In this document: positions 15,946-24,587 of the stretch, piece after piece
How positions within the stretch are numbered: position 1 is the first letter of the stretch
Layout: each line of letters begins with the position of its first letter
DNA from: Phyllobacterium bourgognense
GTDB taxonomy: Bacteria; Pseudomonadota; Alphaproteobacteria; Rhizobiales; Rhizobiaceae
Assembly: GCF_003337575.1 (NCBI RefSeq)
Contig: NZ_QPJM01000001.1
Span: 62,001-126,000 of the forward strand
Length of the DNA stretch: 64,000 nt
Direction: 5' to 3'
Translations under genes and position numbers: made by a program
Notes under the pieces: generated by a model
What the model was told of the DNA's origin: nothing
Databases searched by the model: none
Seen by the model: only the letters and a program-made list of their open reading frames with translations

Positions 15946-16823
15946 CGACGGCAACCTTCGACATTCCTGTCGGCTCACAGAAACCCTCCAGCACTGCCGG
16001 TATCGCTGTTGCCCTGCTGTTGCCAATCGCCCTGGTCAACGCCATCGGATTTATTCTTCCGGTTTTCAATCTGGCACGGATGTCCTTTAACGAAGCCTTG
16101 CCTGGCGGCGGGATTGCAGAGGCGTTCACGGGCGCCAACTGGACGGAACTGCTTCAGGACAGTTTCTATATCGAACTGATCCTGAATTCGATCATGGTCA
16201 GTTTGGGGATTACCCTCGCAACCCTGTTGGTGAGCTATCCGATAGCGCTATATCTTCATCGCGCGTCCGGTGCGTGGCGGACGTTCTTGACGGTTCTCGT
16301 CATTTCACCGCTTCTGACCTCAGCCGTCGTGCGGACCTATGGCTGGATCGCGCTCCTTGCCGAACAAGGACCTGTTGCCAATGTGATTGCATCGATGGGC
16401 TTTCAGCCGCCGCGCATGATGTTCAACACCACAGGGGTCGTCATTGGACTGACCGAGATCTTGATGCCCTATATGATCTTGTCGTTGATGGCCGGATTCG
16501 GCCGGCTCGACCCCAAGGTAGAAGAGGCGGCCCGAACGCTCGGCGCGACACCTTTCAGGACGTTCTGGCGTGTGATCCTGCCTCTTACGTTGCCGGGTAT
16601 CGCCCTTGGCTGCCTTCTTTGCTTTGTCCTGGCCATCTCCTCCTTCATTACACCAAAGCTGATGGGCGGCGGACGGGTGTTCTTGCTGGCGACGGAAATC
16701 TACGACCAGGCAATCGTGACATTGAACTGGCCGCTGGCTGCGACACTGTCAATGCTCGTGCTCATCATTTTTGGAGCTGCATTGGCTGTTTACTCGCGCG
16801 TGCTGCGCATGATTGAAGGGTAA
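15942..16823 (+). CDS. ABC transporter permease (PotB-like)
   Basis: A 293-residue inner-membrane permease with six predicted helices. The conserved EAA loop that contacts the ATPase reads EEAARTLGATPFRTFWRVILPL near residue 190. The first helix (AVALLLPIALVNAIGFILPV) is preceded by a cytoplasmic tail. It is translationally coupled to the ATPase gene by ATGA, and the second permease gene starts five bases after its stop codon. Confidence 0.92.
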   Translation: MTTATFDIPVGSQKPSSTAGIAVALLLPIALVNAIGFILPVFNLARMSFNEALPGGGIAEAFTGANWTELLQDSFYIELILNSIMVSLGITLATLLVSYPIALYLHRASGAWRTFLTVLVISPLLTSAVVRTYGWIALLAEQGPVANVIASMGFQPPRMMFNTTGVVIGLTEILMPYMILSLMAGFGRLDPKVEEAARTLGATPFRTFWRVILPLTLPGIALGCLLCFVLAISSFITPKLMGGGRVFLLATEIYDQAIVTLNWPLAATLSMLVLIIFGAALAVYSRVLRMIEG

Positions 16824-16828
16824 CGGTA

Positions 16829-17623
16829 ATGGAAGACAATCCCACCTCCTGGTTTATGCGTATCGCCGTAACCATCCTGTTCCTGTTTCTTCTGGCACCG
16901 GTCCTGCTTGTGTTTCCGATCTCTTTCAGTGGCGATCAGATTCTCGCCTTTCCACCAAGCTCGTGGTCATTCCGGTGGTATGAGGCCCTCCTCGGAAACA
17001 ACGTCATGATGTCGGCGTTTCTGACAAGCCTCGGGCTTGCAAGCGTTGTTACCGTCCTGTCGTTGATCATCGCGATTCCTGCTTCGTATGCGATCGTCCG
17101 GTTAAAGGTCACCGGGTCGGAATTCCTGTTCAATCTTTTCACCGCCCCGTTGCTGTTGCCGACAATCGTTCTGGGGCTGGCCATACTGATCATTTTTGCA
17201 TCCATGGGTTTGCTGGCGACGTTCACAGGCCTTGTGATCGGCCATCTGGTGATCACGCTTCCCTATGCGTTGCGGGTGCTCTCCGTGTCGCTTGGCAATC
17301 TCAACCTTGCATGCGAAGAGGCGGCTTCGTCGCTTGGAGCCAAGCCGCTGGCCGTGTTCGGGAAGGTCACCCTGCCTATGATGGCGCCGGGCATAGTCGC
17401 CACGACCGCGCTCTGTTTCCTAGTTTCATTTGATGAAGTGGTCATCACGCTGTTCCTGACCGGCCCGAGAATGACGACATTGCCGGTCGAGCTATTCCAT
17501 CACGTCGAGAGCCAGGCTGACCCGTTGGTTGCAAGCGTTTCGGTTCTTCTGATTCTGATGACACTGGCAGTGGTCATGATCGTAGACCGGACAATGGGTC
17601 TGACGAAAGCCTTCGTGAAGTAG
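16829..17623 (+). CDS. ABC transporter permease (PotC-like)
   Basis: A 264-residue permease, the second half of the channel. It has six predicted helices, and the EAA loop is CEEAASSLGAKPLAVFGKVT near residue 165. The N-terminal WFMRIAVTILFLFLLAPVLL helix and the FPPSSWSFRWYEALL segment are typical of PotC/YdcV-type permeases. It is the last gene of the importer unit; I see no strong terminator directly after the stop codon. Confidence 0.92.
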   Translation: MEDNPTSWFMRIAVTILFLFLLAPVLLVFPISFSGDQILAFPPSSWSFRWYEALLGNNVMMSAFLTSLGLASVVTVLSLIIAIPASYAIVRLKVTGSEFLFNLFTAPLLLPTIVLGLAILIIFASMGLLATFTGLVIGHLVITLPYALRVLSVSLGNLNLACEEAASSLGAKPLAVFGKVTLPMMAPGIVATTALCFLVSFDEVVITLFLTGPRMTTLPVELFHHVESQADPLVASVSVLLILMTLAVVMIVDRTMGLTKAFVK

Positions 17624-17996
17624 GGGATTTCTCATGCGAGGCTTTGCGGTGCGAATGCATCATGACACGTCTCCAGGAATGCGTGTTGTGTGAGCCTGAC
17701 TCCCAACAGCGATAGGCGAGAAGAAAAGCCAGAATCCCCGGCGGCAAATTGACGAGGAAGATTGTCCGCTACCACGCTGACCCGGCGCATCTTGGCTGCG
17801 TGGGGTCGCGCGGGATATTTGTGCGGAGTAACAATCCAGCAATTCGTCGATTGAGAACGAATGTCGGCTTGGCCAAGGAACCATGCACTGACCAGGTCGT
17901 TTAACGCTGCGCCATCACGAATATTTTTAAGGGCTCCAGATGCCATTTGTGAGATATCTAATGGCACTGCACCGTAGACTAGCCAAGGAGATCGAC
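17624..17996. other. Intergenic region (373 bp) before sod, possible gene remnant
   Basis: No certain gene here. A 111-codon minus-strand frame (17632-17967) ends in a segment resembling the last part of a LysR effector domain (CWIVTPHKY, with basic residues after it). It has no HTH and no clear ribosome binding site. The region also carries the sod leader with AAGGAG at 17985-17990. Confidence 0.4.
17632..17967 (-). pseudogene. Possible LysR C-terminal remnant
   Basis: A 111-residue frame whose residues about 24-75 follow the end-of-domain pattern of LTTRs: a small-Gly start, a two-hydrophobic spacer, then a strand CWIVTPHKYPAR. No upstream HTH can be found on this strand because sod occupies the region. 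The resemblance is weak and judged only by eye; this may be non-coding. Confidence 0.22.
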
Positions 17997-18677
17997 ATGC
18001 AGATGAACCGACGCCATGTGTTGGCGCTTTCCGGAGCCGCAGCCGCGACTATCCTGTTCGCACCAGCCATCCGGGCTCGCGCAGCCGCGCCCTTCAAACA
18101 GCCCGAACTACCCTACGCGGAAGGCGGGCTTGCGCCGGTGATTTCAGCAAGGACGGTTGGCCTCCACTATGGAAAACACCATGCCGGTTACTTCAAAAAG
18201 CTCAATACCTTGGTTGATAAGACACCTTATGCGGATCTCCCACTTGAGGAGGTGGTCGTGCGTGCCAAAAAGGATGGAGATACCGCGATCTTCAACAACG
18301 CCGCACAGGCGTGGAATCACAATCTCTATTGGCAACAGTTCAAGGGCGGATCTGCCGCACCCAAGGGCGCATTTCTCCAAGCCATCGAAAAGGACTTTGG
18401 CGGGTTTGACGAACTGAAGAAGAAGATGACCGCCGAGGGCGACAATGTGTTCGGCACAGGATGGGTATGGCTGGTCAAGGACGGTGACAAGCTCTCAATC
18501 GCTGGCATGCAGGATGCCGGTGATCCGCTCGCAGAGGGCAAGAAAGCGCTGCTCGGTATCGATGTCTGGGAACATGCCTACTATCTCGACTACGAGAACC
18601 GCCGCCCGGAACACGTCGCGGCAGTTCTCGGCAAGCTTGTTAACTGGGAATTTGTCGGCGAACAATTTCAGGCATGA
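17997..18677 (+). CDS. Fe-type superoxide dismutase with Tat-like export signal
   Basis: A 226-residue Fe/Mn superoxide dismutase that converts superoxide to H2O2 and O2. The metal ligands are in LHYGKHHAGYF, AWNHNLYW and DVWEHAYYLDY. The NNAAQAWNH motif with Gln is Fe-type rather than Mn-type. An N-terminal extension MQMNRRHVLALSGAAAATIL carries a twin Arg followed by a hydrophobic stretch and an RARAAA cleavage-like site, so it is probably exported by Tat to the periplasm. The start ATG at 17997 follows AAGGAG by six bases; a second ATG is two codons later. The strong hairpin after the stop ends transcription. Confidence 0.9.
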   Translation: MQMNRRHVLALSGAAAATILFAPAIRARAAAPFKQPELPYAEGGLAPVISARTVGLHYGKHHAGYFKKLNTLVDKTPYADLPLEEVVVRAKKDGDTAIFNNAAQAWNHNLYWQQFKGGSAAPKGAFLQAIEKDFGGFDELKKKMTAEGDNVFGTGWVWLVKDGDKLSIAGMQDAGDPLAEGKKALLGIDVWEHAYYLDYENRRPEHVAAVLGKLVNWEFVGEQFQA

Positions 18678-18692
18678 TATTACGTGCACAGT

Positions 18693-18722
18693 GCCGTCCC
18701 CCGTTTCCGGGGAACGGCTTTT
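18693..18722 (+). terminator. Rho-independent terminator after sod
   Basis: GCCGTCCCCCG-TTTC-CGGGGAACGGC forms a GC-rich hairpin with one internal mismatch, followed by TTTT. It starts 15 bases after the sod stop codon. The amaB-like gene ends at 18732 from the other side. Confidence 0.8.
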
Positions 18723-18731
18723 GAAATCTGA

Positions 18732-20243
18732 TTAGTCGATGTCGAAGGATACGCCCTGAGCCAATGGAAGGGCTGACGAATAGTTCACCGTATTCGTGGC
18801 ACGGCGCATATAGGCCTTCCATGCGTCCGATCCGGATTCGCGCCCGCCACCCGTTTCTTTCTCGCCGCCGAAGGCTCCGCCGATTTCAGCGCCGGATGTG
18901 CCGATATTGACGTTGGCGATACCGCAATCTGATCCATCAGCGCTGAGGAAACGTTCGGCTTCCTGTAAATTGAGCGTGAAAATCGAGGATGAAAGCCCCG
19001 CTCCGACGGCGTTGTGATCGGCAATCGCTTTATCGAAATCGCTGTATTTCATGACGTAGAGGATAGGCGCGAAGGTTTCTTCGGTAACCGGCCCATCCTG
19101 TTGCGGCATTTCGACGAGAGCGGGACGGACATAATAGGCATTGGCGTATCCGGTATCGATGCGCGCACCGCCCGTTACCTTGCCACCATGATCGATTGCT
19201 TGCCTAAGCGCCTTTTGCATATTGTCATAGGCTGCCTTGTCGATAAGTGGGCCGACCAACGCCGATGTATCGAGCGGACTGCCGACGGAAACACTCTCAT
19301 AGGCTTTTTTCAGGCGGGGCACGAGCGTTTCATAGACGCTTTCATGTACGAAAAGACGGCGAAGGCTCGTGCAACGCTGACCGGCGGTTCCCATTGCACC
19401 GAAGGCAATTGCACGCAGTGCCATGTCGAGATCGGCCGAGGGGCAGACGATGCCGGCATTGTTGCCACCAAGCTCGAGAATCGAGCGGGCGAAACGCTTG
19501 GCGAGACGCGGTCCGACCTCACGGCCCATGCGGGTCGATCCTGTTGCTGATACGAGCGCGACCTTCGGATGGTCGACGAGTGTCTCGCCAACGGTGCGGT
19601 CGCCCATCAGCACCTGGGTAAGGCCGGCGGGAACATCACCAAAACGCTTGGCGGCGCGCTCAAAGATAGCTTGGCATGCAAGCGCGGTTAGAGGTGTTTT
19701 TTCCGATGGCTTCCACACAACAGCATTCCCGCAGACGAGTGCAAGCGCCGTGTTCCACGACCAGACGGCAACCGGGAAATTGAAAGCGGAAATAACCCCA
19801 ACGACACCAAGGGGGTGCCAGGTTTCCATCATGCGATGTCCGGGACGTTCGGTTGCGATGGTCAGGCCGTAGAGCTGGCGCGACAAGCCGACAGCAAAAT
19901 CGCAAATGTCGATCATTTCCTGGACTTCGCCGAGGCCCTCGGACGGGATCTTGCCAGCTTCGATCGAAACGAGGCGGCCGAGTTCACTCTTCAGCGCGCG
20001 CAACTCTTCACCGAACAGACGCACGAGTTCGCCGCGCCTTGGGGCAGGAACAAGCCGCCATTCGCGGAACGCTGCATCAGCCTGTTCGATGGTCTTTGCC
20101 GTATCATCTGCTGAATGAACCACGACATCGGCGATTTTCTCTCCGCTTACGGGACTAAAAGAAGGCATATTGCCTCCGGTATAGGCGGATTCAGCTACAC
20201 CGAGCTTGGAAAGGAGTGTTTTCACTTCTTGAGCAATGGTCAT
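18732..20243 (-). CDS. amaB: L-aminoadipate-semialdehyde dehydrogenase (ALDH7, AmaB-like)
   Basis: A 503-residue NAD-dependent aldehyde dehydrogenase. The catalytic Cys is in TAGQRCTSLRRL, the general-base Glu in SILELGGNNAGIV, and the C-terminal GEKETGGGRESGSDAWK is the ALDH7/antiquitin trait. It oxidises 2-aminoadipate 6-semialdehyde (in equilibrium with piperideine-6-carboxylate) to 2-aminoadipate. The start is ATG 20243 (MTIAQEVKTLL); longer frames run upstream without family similarity. It lies downstream of the HglS-type gene on the same strand, 83 bases away, and close to an amaA-like oxidase, supporting the lysine/pipecolate assignment. Confidence 0.88.
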   Translation of the reverse strand: MTIAQEVKTLLSKLGVAESAYTGGNMPSFSPVSGEKIADVVVHSADDTAKTIEQADAAFREWRLVPAPRRGELVRLFGEELRALKSELGRLVSIEAGKIPSEGLGEVQEMIDICDFAVGLSRQLYGLTIATERPGHRMMETWHPLGVVGVISAFNFPVAVWSWNTALALVCGNAVVWKPSEKTPLTALACQAIFERAAKRFGDVPAGLTQVLMGDRTVGETLVDHPKVALVSATGSTRMGREVGPRLAKRFARSILELGGNNAGIVCPSADLDMALRAIAFGAMGTAGQRCTSLRRLFVHESVYETLVPRLKKAYESVSVGSPLDTSALVGPLIDKAAYDNMQKALRQAIDHGGKVTGGARIDTGYANAYYVRPALVEMPQQDGPVTEETFAPILYVMKYSDFDKAIADHNAVGAGLSSSIFTLNLQEAERFLSADGSDCGIANVNIGTSGAEIGGAFGGEKETGGGRESGSDAWKAYMRRATNTVNYSSALPLAQGVSFDID

Positions 20244-20326
20244 CTTGCTTTCCTTTTTATCTGTTTGCCTGCCGATTTGGGGGGCAGCTTTTATCAGGCG
20301 GTTCGAATTTGTAATACAGGCGCTGC

Positions 20327-21733
20327 TTAGCTTGCGAGCGCGATGGGTTTGAAGTGTCTCAGGCATGCATCGATAGATGCTTTTTCAAGACTTTCATAAT
20401 GCGCGAATTCATCGAGAACCGGCACGCCAAGCTGGTCCTCGAATTCCCGCTGACTGGGGCTAGCTGCGAATTTTTCGCTCGCGTCGTCGCCGAGATTGGA
20501 TTGGAAAATTCCGGCGGCACTCACCGGCAGAAAATCCTCATAGACGATCGGGTCGAACTGGACGGCGCCCATCGCGATGAGGGTTTCGATGTTGGCGGCT
20601 TCGCGAGGCGACAGCGTGTTCAGCGGAAAGCACTCGACGACAGAATAGCGGAAATAACCGAGCCCATTGACGCGGATATCATCCCAATCATCCGGGAAGG
20701 CATTGAACGCACCAGCCAGCGCAGCAATGTAGGCTTCGGCGTTCGAGCCATCTGCGGCAGGGCGAACTACTTCACGCGATCTGGCGAGGAGCTGGTCGTA
20801 TAGCGCACGTCCTTTAGGTGTCAGCGCGATGCCGCGCTGCTCGATTTCGCCGAAGCGGGCCGTATGCGAGCCCGCTTCCCATTGGCCTAGGGTGTTGCGG
20901 AACGATACATTTTCCTCAAGTGCCTTGAAGGAGGTCTGGCGCAAGAGAATGGGGCAGGCCCGGGTAGGAGGGCCTTCGATCACCGCCTTTGGCGAAATAC
21001 CGTGTGCAGGCATCAGGTCCTGAACGGCATCGATATTCAATGTGCGCGGCGTCAGATGATTGATGTGCGGCCCCTTAAAAGACACGACATCGGCGATCAG
21101 CCGGTGGGCATCGTGCAGGCGATAATAAAGGTCAGTATTGACACACGCATGGTCGTGCCAACGGAAAGTCTCGAGGATTTCCTGTACGAAAAGCGCCGCA
21201 TCGTCCACGTTGAGGCCGCCATCAGCCTCGGCCTTCTCGATGAGAGAAATCGCCTCGTCGGTGAAAATCTGCCGTGCTTCGAGGATCTTCCGGGCTTCAT
21301 CGCGAAGCTCACGATCCGCAACGAGATCAAGCCGCAGCAATGAGGTAAAAACCCGAAATGGATTGATCTTCAACGCCGCATCGCTTGACGGCCGGAAGGC
21401 GGTGGAATGGACGGGAACGCCGGCCTCACTCAGATCGTAATAACCGACCGGATACATGCCCATGATGGCGAACACACGGCGTAACATTGAGAGTTCGGCG
21501 GCGGTGCCGACGCGGATAGCACCGTGCCGCTCTTCCGAAATCCGGTCAAGCGTGTCGGTTTTTTCCAGGCGGTGTCTTAGTTCCGGCGATGCGCCAAGCG
21601 TTTGTGCGTTCACTTTCGCGACAAGCGACAGAAGTGTTCCATAGGCGGGAACTTCCGTCCGGTACATGGATGACATGGCTGAAGAAAAAGATGCGCGGAT
21701 AGCATCTGTCGAGACAAAACTTGTTGATTTCAC
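20327..21733 (-). CDS. hglS: 2-oxoadipate dioxygenase/decarboxylase (HglS, DUF1338)
   Basis: A 468-residue DUF1338/VOC-fold enzyme resembling Pseudomonas putida HglS, which converts 2-oxoadipate, O2 and water to D-2-hydroxyglutarate with Fe(II). Conserved stretches are ERHGAIRVGT, VGYYDLSEAGVPVHSTAFRP, GPHINHLTPRTL and ARFGEIEQRG; the His, His and Glu of these are the likely metal ligands. I chose GTG 21733 since it begins MKSTSFVSTDAIRASFSSAM, aligning with the known protein. A longer frame from a TTG adds 11 unrelated residues. It is probably cotranscribed with amaB and divergent from a LysR gene. Confidence 0.88.
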   Translation of the reverse strand: MKSTSFVSTDAIRASFSSAMSSMYRTEVPAYGTLLSLVAKVNAQTLGASPELRHRLEKTDTLDRISEERHGAIRVGTAAELSMLRRVFAIMGMYPVGYYDLSEAGVPVHSTAFRPSSDAALKINPFRVFTSLLRLDLVADRELRDEARKILEARQIFTDEAISLIEKAEADGGLNVDDAALFVQEILETFRWHDHACVNTDLYYRLHDAHRLIADVVSFKGPHINHLTPRTLNIDAVQDLMPAHGISPKAVIEGPPTRACPILLRQTSFKALEENVSFRNTLGQWEAGSHTARFGEIEQRGIALTPKGRALYDQLLARSREVVRPAADGSNAEAYIAALAGAFNAFPDDWDDIRVNGLGYFRYSVVECFPLNTLSPREAANIETLIAMGAVQFDPIVYEDFLPVSAAGIFQSNLGDDASEKFAASPSQREFEDQLGVPVLDEFAHYESLEKASIDACLRHFKPIALAS

Positions 21734-21786
21734 AATGATGGTTCCGTTGCAGTGATGCGACAGCAAATTTCATCGCCGTCATGCTT

Positions 21787-21839
21787 AAACTGGATTATAG
21801 ATAAGATAATGGCCCGCGGATTGCGATGATTCAAACTGG
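21787..21839. repeat. Paired AAACTGG direct repeats in LysR/hglS intergenic region
   Basis: AAACTGG occurs at 21787-21793 and 21833-21839, each followed by NTT, 46 bp apart. They lie in the divergent promoter region of the LysR and hglS genes. They could be regulator half-sites; this is by-eye evidence only. Confidence 0.3.
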
Positions 21840-21856
21840 GTTGATGCGAGACACGA

Positions 21857-22771
21857 ATGAAGTTAAGCCGCAGATTGATCCCGGACATCGATATTCTGCA
21901 GACATTCGAATGTGCGGCGCGGCATGGCAGTTTTACCCAAGCGGCGAGAGAGCTCAATCTTACGCAAAGTGCTGTCAGCCGGCAGATGAGTGAACTCGAA
22001 GGCCAGATCGGCGTGCTGTTGTTCGAACGTATCCGCCAACGTGTCGTCCTTTCCGATGCCGGGCAGAAGTTTCTTCCGGAAGTACGGCGCCTGCTCGGTA
22101 TGACTGAAGAGACGATGCTCCGTGCCATGGCGGCGTCACAGTCGGCATCCTCCCTGAATATCGCCACGCTGCCTACCTTCGGCAGCCGCTGGTTGATGCC
22201 AAGGCTTCCCGATTTCTTGCGCCGCCATCCCGAAATGGCGCTCAGCGTCGCATCGCGGTCGCAACCCTTCGATTTCGAGGAGGAGCCTTTTGATCTGGCC
22301 ATCCACTATGGACAGCCGGTCTGGGCGCATGCCACATGCACGTATCTCTGCAGTGAACTGATTGTACCCGTGGGGAGCCCGGAGCTTTGCACAGCCAACC
22401 CCGTAAACACGCCGGCTGAACTGGCAAGCTCCGCGCCGTTACTGCATCTCTCGACACGGCCCAAGGCTTGGGCCTCCTGGTTCGAAACAGTGCAGGCAGA
22501 GATTGCCACGCCCTACAAGGGGCATCGTTTCGAACATTTCTCCATGGTTATAGAGGCAGCGCTTGCCGGTCTGGGCTTCGCGTTGCTGCCCCGTTATTTG
22601 ATTGAGCAAGAAGTCGCATTAGGGCGCTTGCTCGTGCTGTTCGAGCAGCCACTCCAGACCGAGAATAGCTACTATCTTGTGGTGCCCGACCACAAGAAGG
22701 AGAACGTTTTGGCACAAAGCTTCTTCACCTGGATAGCCGATCAGGTCACCGAACGACCGACGCGACCCTAA
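21857..22771 (+). CDS. LysR-family regulator of the pipecolate/aminoadipate genes
   Basis: A 304-residue GcvA-type LTTR. The HTH is ILQTFECAARHGSFTQAARE, then LTQSAVSRQMSELEGQIG; the effector domain begins LNIATLPTFGSRWLMPRLPD, shared with the GcvA group. It is divergent from hglS-amaB and 113 bases upstream of amaA, so it is placed to control both arms of the lysine/pipecolate route. The ATG at 21857 is the family start. Confidence 0.9.
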   Translation: MKLSRRLIPDIDILQTFECAARHGSFTQAARELNLTQSAVSRQMSELEGQIGVLLFERIRQRVVLSDAGQKFLPEVRRLLGMTEETMLRAMAASQSASSLNIATLPTFGSRWLMPRLPDFLRRHPEMALSVASRSQPFDFEEEPFDLAIHYGQPVWAHATCTYLCSELIVPVGSPELCTANPVNTPAELASSAPLLHLSTRPKAWASWFETVQAEIATPYKGHRFEHFSMVIEAALAGLGFALLPRYLIEQEVALGRLLVLFEQPLQTENSYYLVVPDHKKENVLAQSFFTWIADQVTERPTRP

Positions 22772-22777
22772 TCATTC

Positions 22778-22860
22778 GATAACCGCATCATGTCTTCAAG
22801 AAATTTCATTTCCGTTGGCAAGATCACATCCTATAACGACATGATAATGCGCCGGTTATC
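22778..22860. repeat. 8-bp inverted repeats flanking the amaA promoter region
   Basis: GATAACCG (22778-22785) and CGGTTATC (22853-22860) are exact reverse complements, 67 bases apart, in the spacer between the LysR gene and the amaA-like gene. The right arm lies 24 bases before the amaA start codon. Possible paired regulator sites. Confidence 0.3.
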
Positions 22861-22884
22861 TCTGGCCGACCTGACGGTGATCCC

Positions 22885-24168
22885 ATGCTGAATGATGAGC
22901 GTTCCCACGGCCTGTGGGAAAAGACCGCGCCGCCTGCGCCGACGACGGAACGGCTGCAGGGCAACATATCTGTAGACGTCGCAGTGATCGGTGCGGGCTT
23001 CACCGGACTTTCCGCCGCGTTGCATCTGGCCGAAGCAGGAACGAAGGTGGCGGTCGTTGATGCCGTCGAGATTGGGTTCGGCGGCTCAGGCAGAAATGTC
23101 GGCCTCGTTAACGCGGGCATGTGGGTTATGCCAAATGATCTGCCGGGGGTATTGGGAGAGCTTCATGGTGAGCGCCTCCTGGAGCTGCTAGGAAACGCGC
23201 CGCAATCGGTTTTCAATCTTGTCGATAAGTACAAGATTGACTGCGAACTCGAGCGCAAAGGCACACTGCACTGTGCGGTTGGCCAAGATGGGCTGAGACA
23301 GCTGGAGCAGCGCGCCGAACAGTGGCTCACCCGTGGCGCTGCGGTTCGACTGCTGGATGCAAAAGAAACCGCCGCCAAGGTGGGTTCAAATGCGTTTGCT
23401 GCGTCGCTTCTCGATAACCGGGCGGGCACGATACAGCCGCTGGGCTATGTTCGCGGGCTCGCGGCAGCTGCTCTGGGGGCCGGCGCTGCTGTTTATACCG
23501 GGACGCCGATAATGGCGACGGAGCGTTCGGGTGAGCGTTGGGCTTTGCGAGCACCTTCAGGCACGATTACCGCTGATTGGGTGGTCGTTGCCACTAACGC
23601 CTATACGACATCACCTTGGCCGGAATTGCGGGCGGAACTTCTGCATCTCCCCTATTTCAATTTCGCCACAGCGCCGCTGCCGGAAGAAGTGCGGAAAACT
23701 GTCCTTCCCGAAAGGCAAGGCGGCTGGGATACGAGAGAAATATTGAGCTCCTTCCGCATGGACCGGGCAGGGCGACTGATTTTCGGCAGCGTCGGTTCAT
23801 TGCGCGGCACCGGCATGGCCGTGCACAAGGCCTGGGCCGCGCGCTCTATCCGTAAGCTTTTTCCGCAGATCAAGGATGTAAGATTTGAAGCTGGATGGTA
23901 CGGCAAGATCGGCATGACGAGTGACAGTCTGCCGCGCTTCCATACGCTCGCACCGAACATCATAAGTTTCAGCGGTTATAATGGCCGCGGCATTGCGCCG
24001 GGCACAGTATTCGGGCGTCTTCTTGCTGAGCATATAGTCGGCAAGATCACCGAGGCTGACTTGCCACTACCGGTAACCGCGCCAAAGGATCAGGGCTTGC
24101 GGGGAATTAGAGAAGGATACTATGAAGTCGGTGCGCAACTTGCGCATCTTGTTGGAAATAGGTTCTAA
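22885..24168 (+). CDS. amaA: L-pipecolate oxidase (AmaA-like FAD-dependent oxidoreductase)
   Basis: A 427-residue DAO/GlyOx-family flavoenzyme. The FAD-binding Rossmann motif is VAVIGAGFTGLSAALHLAEAG near residue 32, and a GFGGSGRNVGLVNAG stretch and the C-terminal GYNGRGIAPGTVFG loop are family hallmarks. It is the size of P. putida AmaA, which oxidises L-pipecolate to piperideine-6-carboxylate, the substrate of AmaB. The neighbouring amaB and hglS genes support this assignment. Other secondary amines cannot be excluded by sequence alone. The ATG at 22885 is the natural start. Confidence 0.82.
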   Translation: MLNDERSHGLWEKTAPPAPTTERLQGNISVDVAVIGAGFTGLSAALHLAEAGTKVAVVDAVEIGFGGSGRNVGLVNAGMWVMPNDLPGVLGELHGERLLELLGNAPQSVFNLVDKYKIDCELERKGTLHCAVGQDGLRQLEQRAEQWLTRGAAVRLLDAKETAAKVGSNAFAASLLDNRAGTIQPLGYVRGLAAAALGAGAAVYTGTPIMATERSGERWALRAPSGTITADWVVVATNAYTTSPWPELRAELLHLPYFNFATAPLPEEVRKTVLPERQGGWDTREILSSFRMDRAGRLIFGSVGSLRGTGMAVHKAWAARSIRKLFPQIKDVRFEAGWYGKIGMTSDSLPRFHTLAPNIISFSGYNGRGIAPGTVFGRLLAEHIVGKITEADLPLPVTAPKDQGLRGIREGYYEVGAQLAHLVGNRF

Positions 24169-24190
24169 ACAAGCATTGTTATTGCTTGTT
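24168..24190 (+). terminator. Possible terminator hairpin at the end of amaA
   Basis: AACAAGCA-TTGTTAT-TGCTTGTT is an exact 8+8 hairpin starting at the last base of the amaA stop codon. No T-tract follows, so a role in termination or 3'-end stabilisation is only possible. Confidence 0.35.
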
Positions 24191-24587
24191 GTGCCGTTCA
24201 TTCAACAACACGATCAGTCAACGCCCGGCAGCGCCACGCAAGCCTCGGCCACCAAGGACCGAGGCCTGCTCCATCACGGGGACGGTCATCGCCAGTGGTT
24301 CATCAACTTTTTGTCGACCTGAACCGGTGCCTCATGCATCCCCCTTTTGCCTTCCGTAAAATTTCGGAAATCGACTGCGCTGGGGGCGGATCACTTGGAG
24401 CTTGTGCCTTTACCTTTTGCAAAAGCTCCGGCGGGGCGGGCCGTTTGCCCGGTGGGTTAAAATTCGTAGCTTGCATGTTGCATCTCTCCCAAGAACAACA
24501 AAACGCACATGGACTGCGGTGCCTCCTATGCTCCGTCTCCCGCCCCAACGATCCGAGGCGAGAGGCGGCCCCACTTGGCTCTAGCGA
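24169..24587. other. Spacer (419 bp) between amaA and hsp20 with one small candidate gene
   Basis: Outside the 57-codon candidate gene on the minus strand (24303-24476), I see no coding frame. The region contains the amaA hairpin and the 3' flank of hsp20, which has a TCACGC-G-GCGTGA palindrome at the stop codon. Confidence 0.5.
24303..24476 (-). CDS. Small hypothetical protein
   Basis: A 57-residue basic, Pro-rich frame that starts at ATG 24476 with GGGAGAG seven bases upstream. It begins MQATNFNPPGKRPAPPELLQ and has a short amphipathic helix (SISEILRKAKGG). It has no membrane segment. Its good ribosome binding site and protein-like composition make it plausible; it might be a small accessory protein. 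It lies downstream of hsp20 on the same strand. Confidence 0.45.
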   Translation of the reverse strand: MQATNFNPPGKRPAPPELLQKVKAQAPSDPPPAQSISEILRKAKGGCMRHRFRSTKS

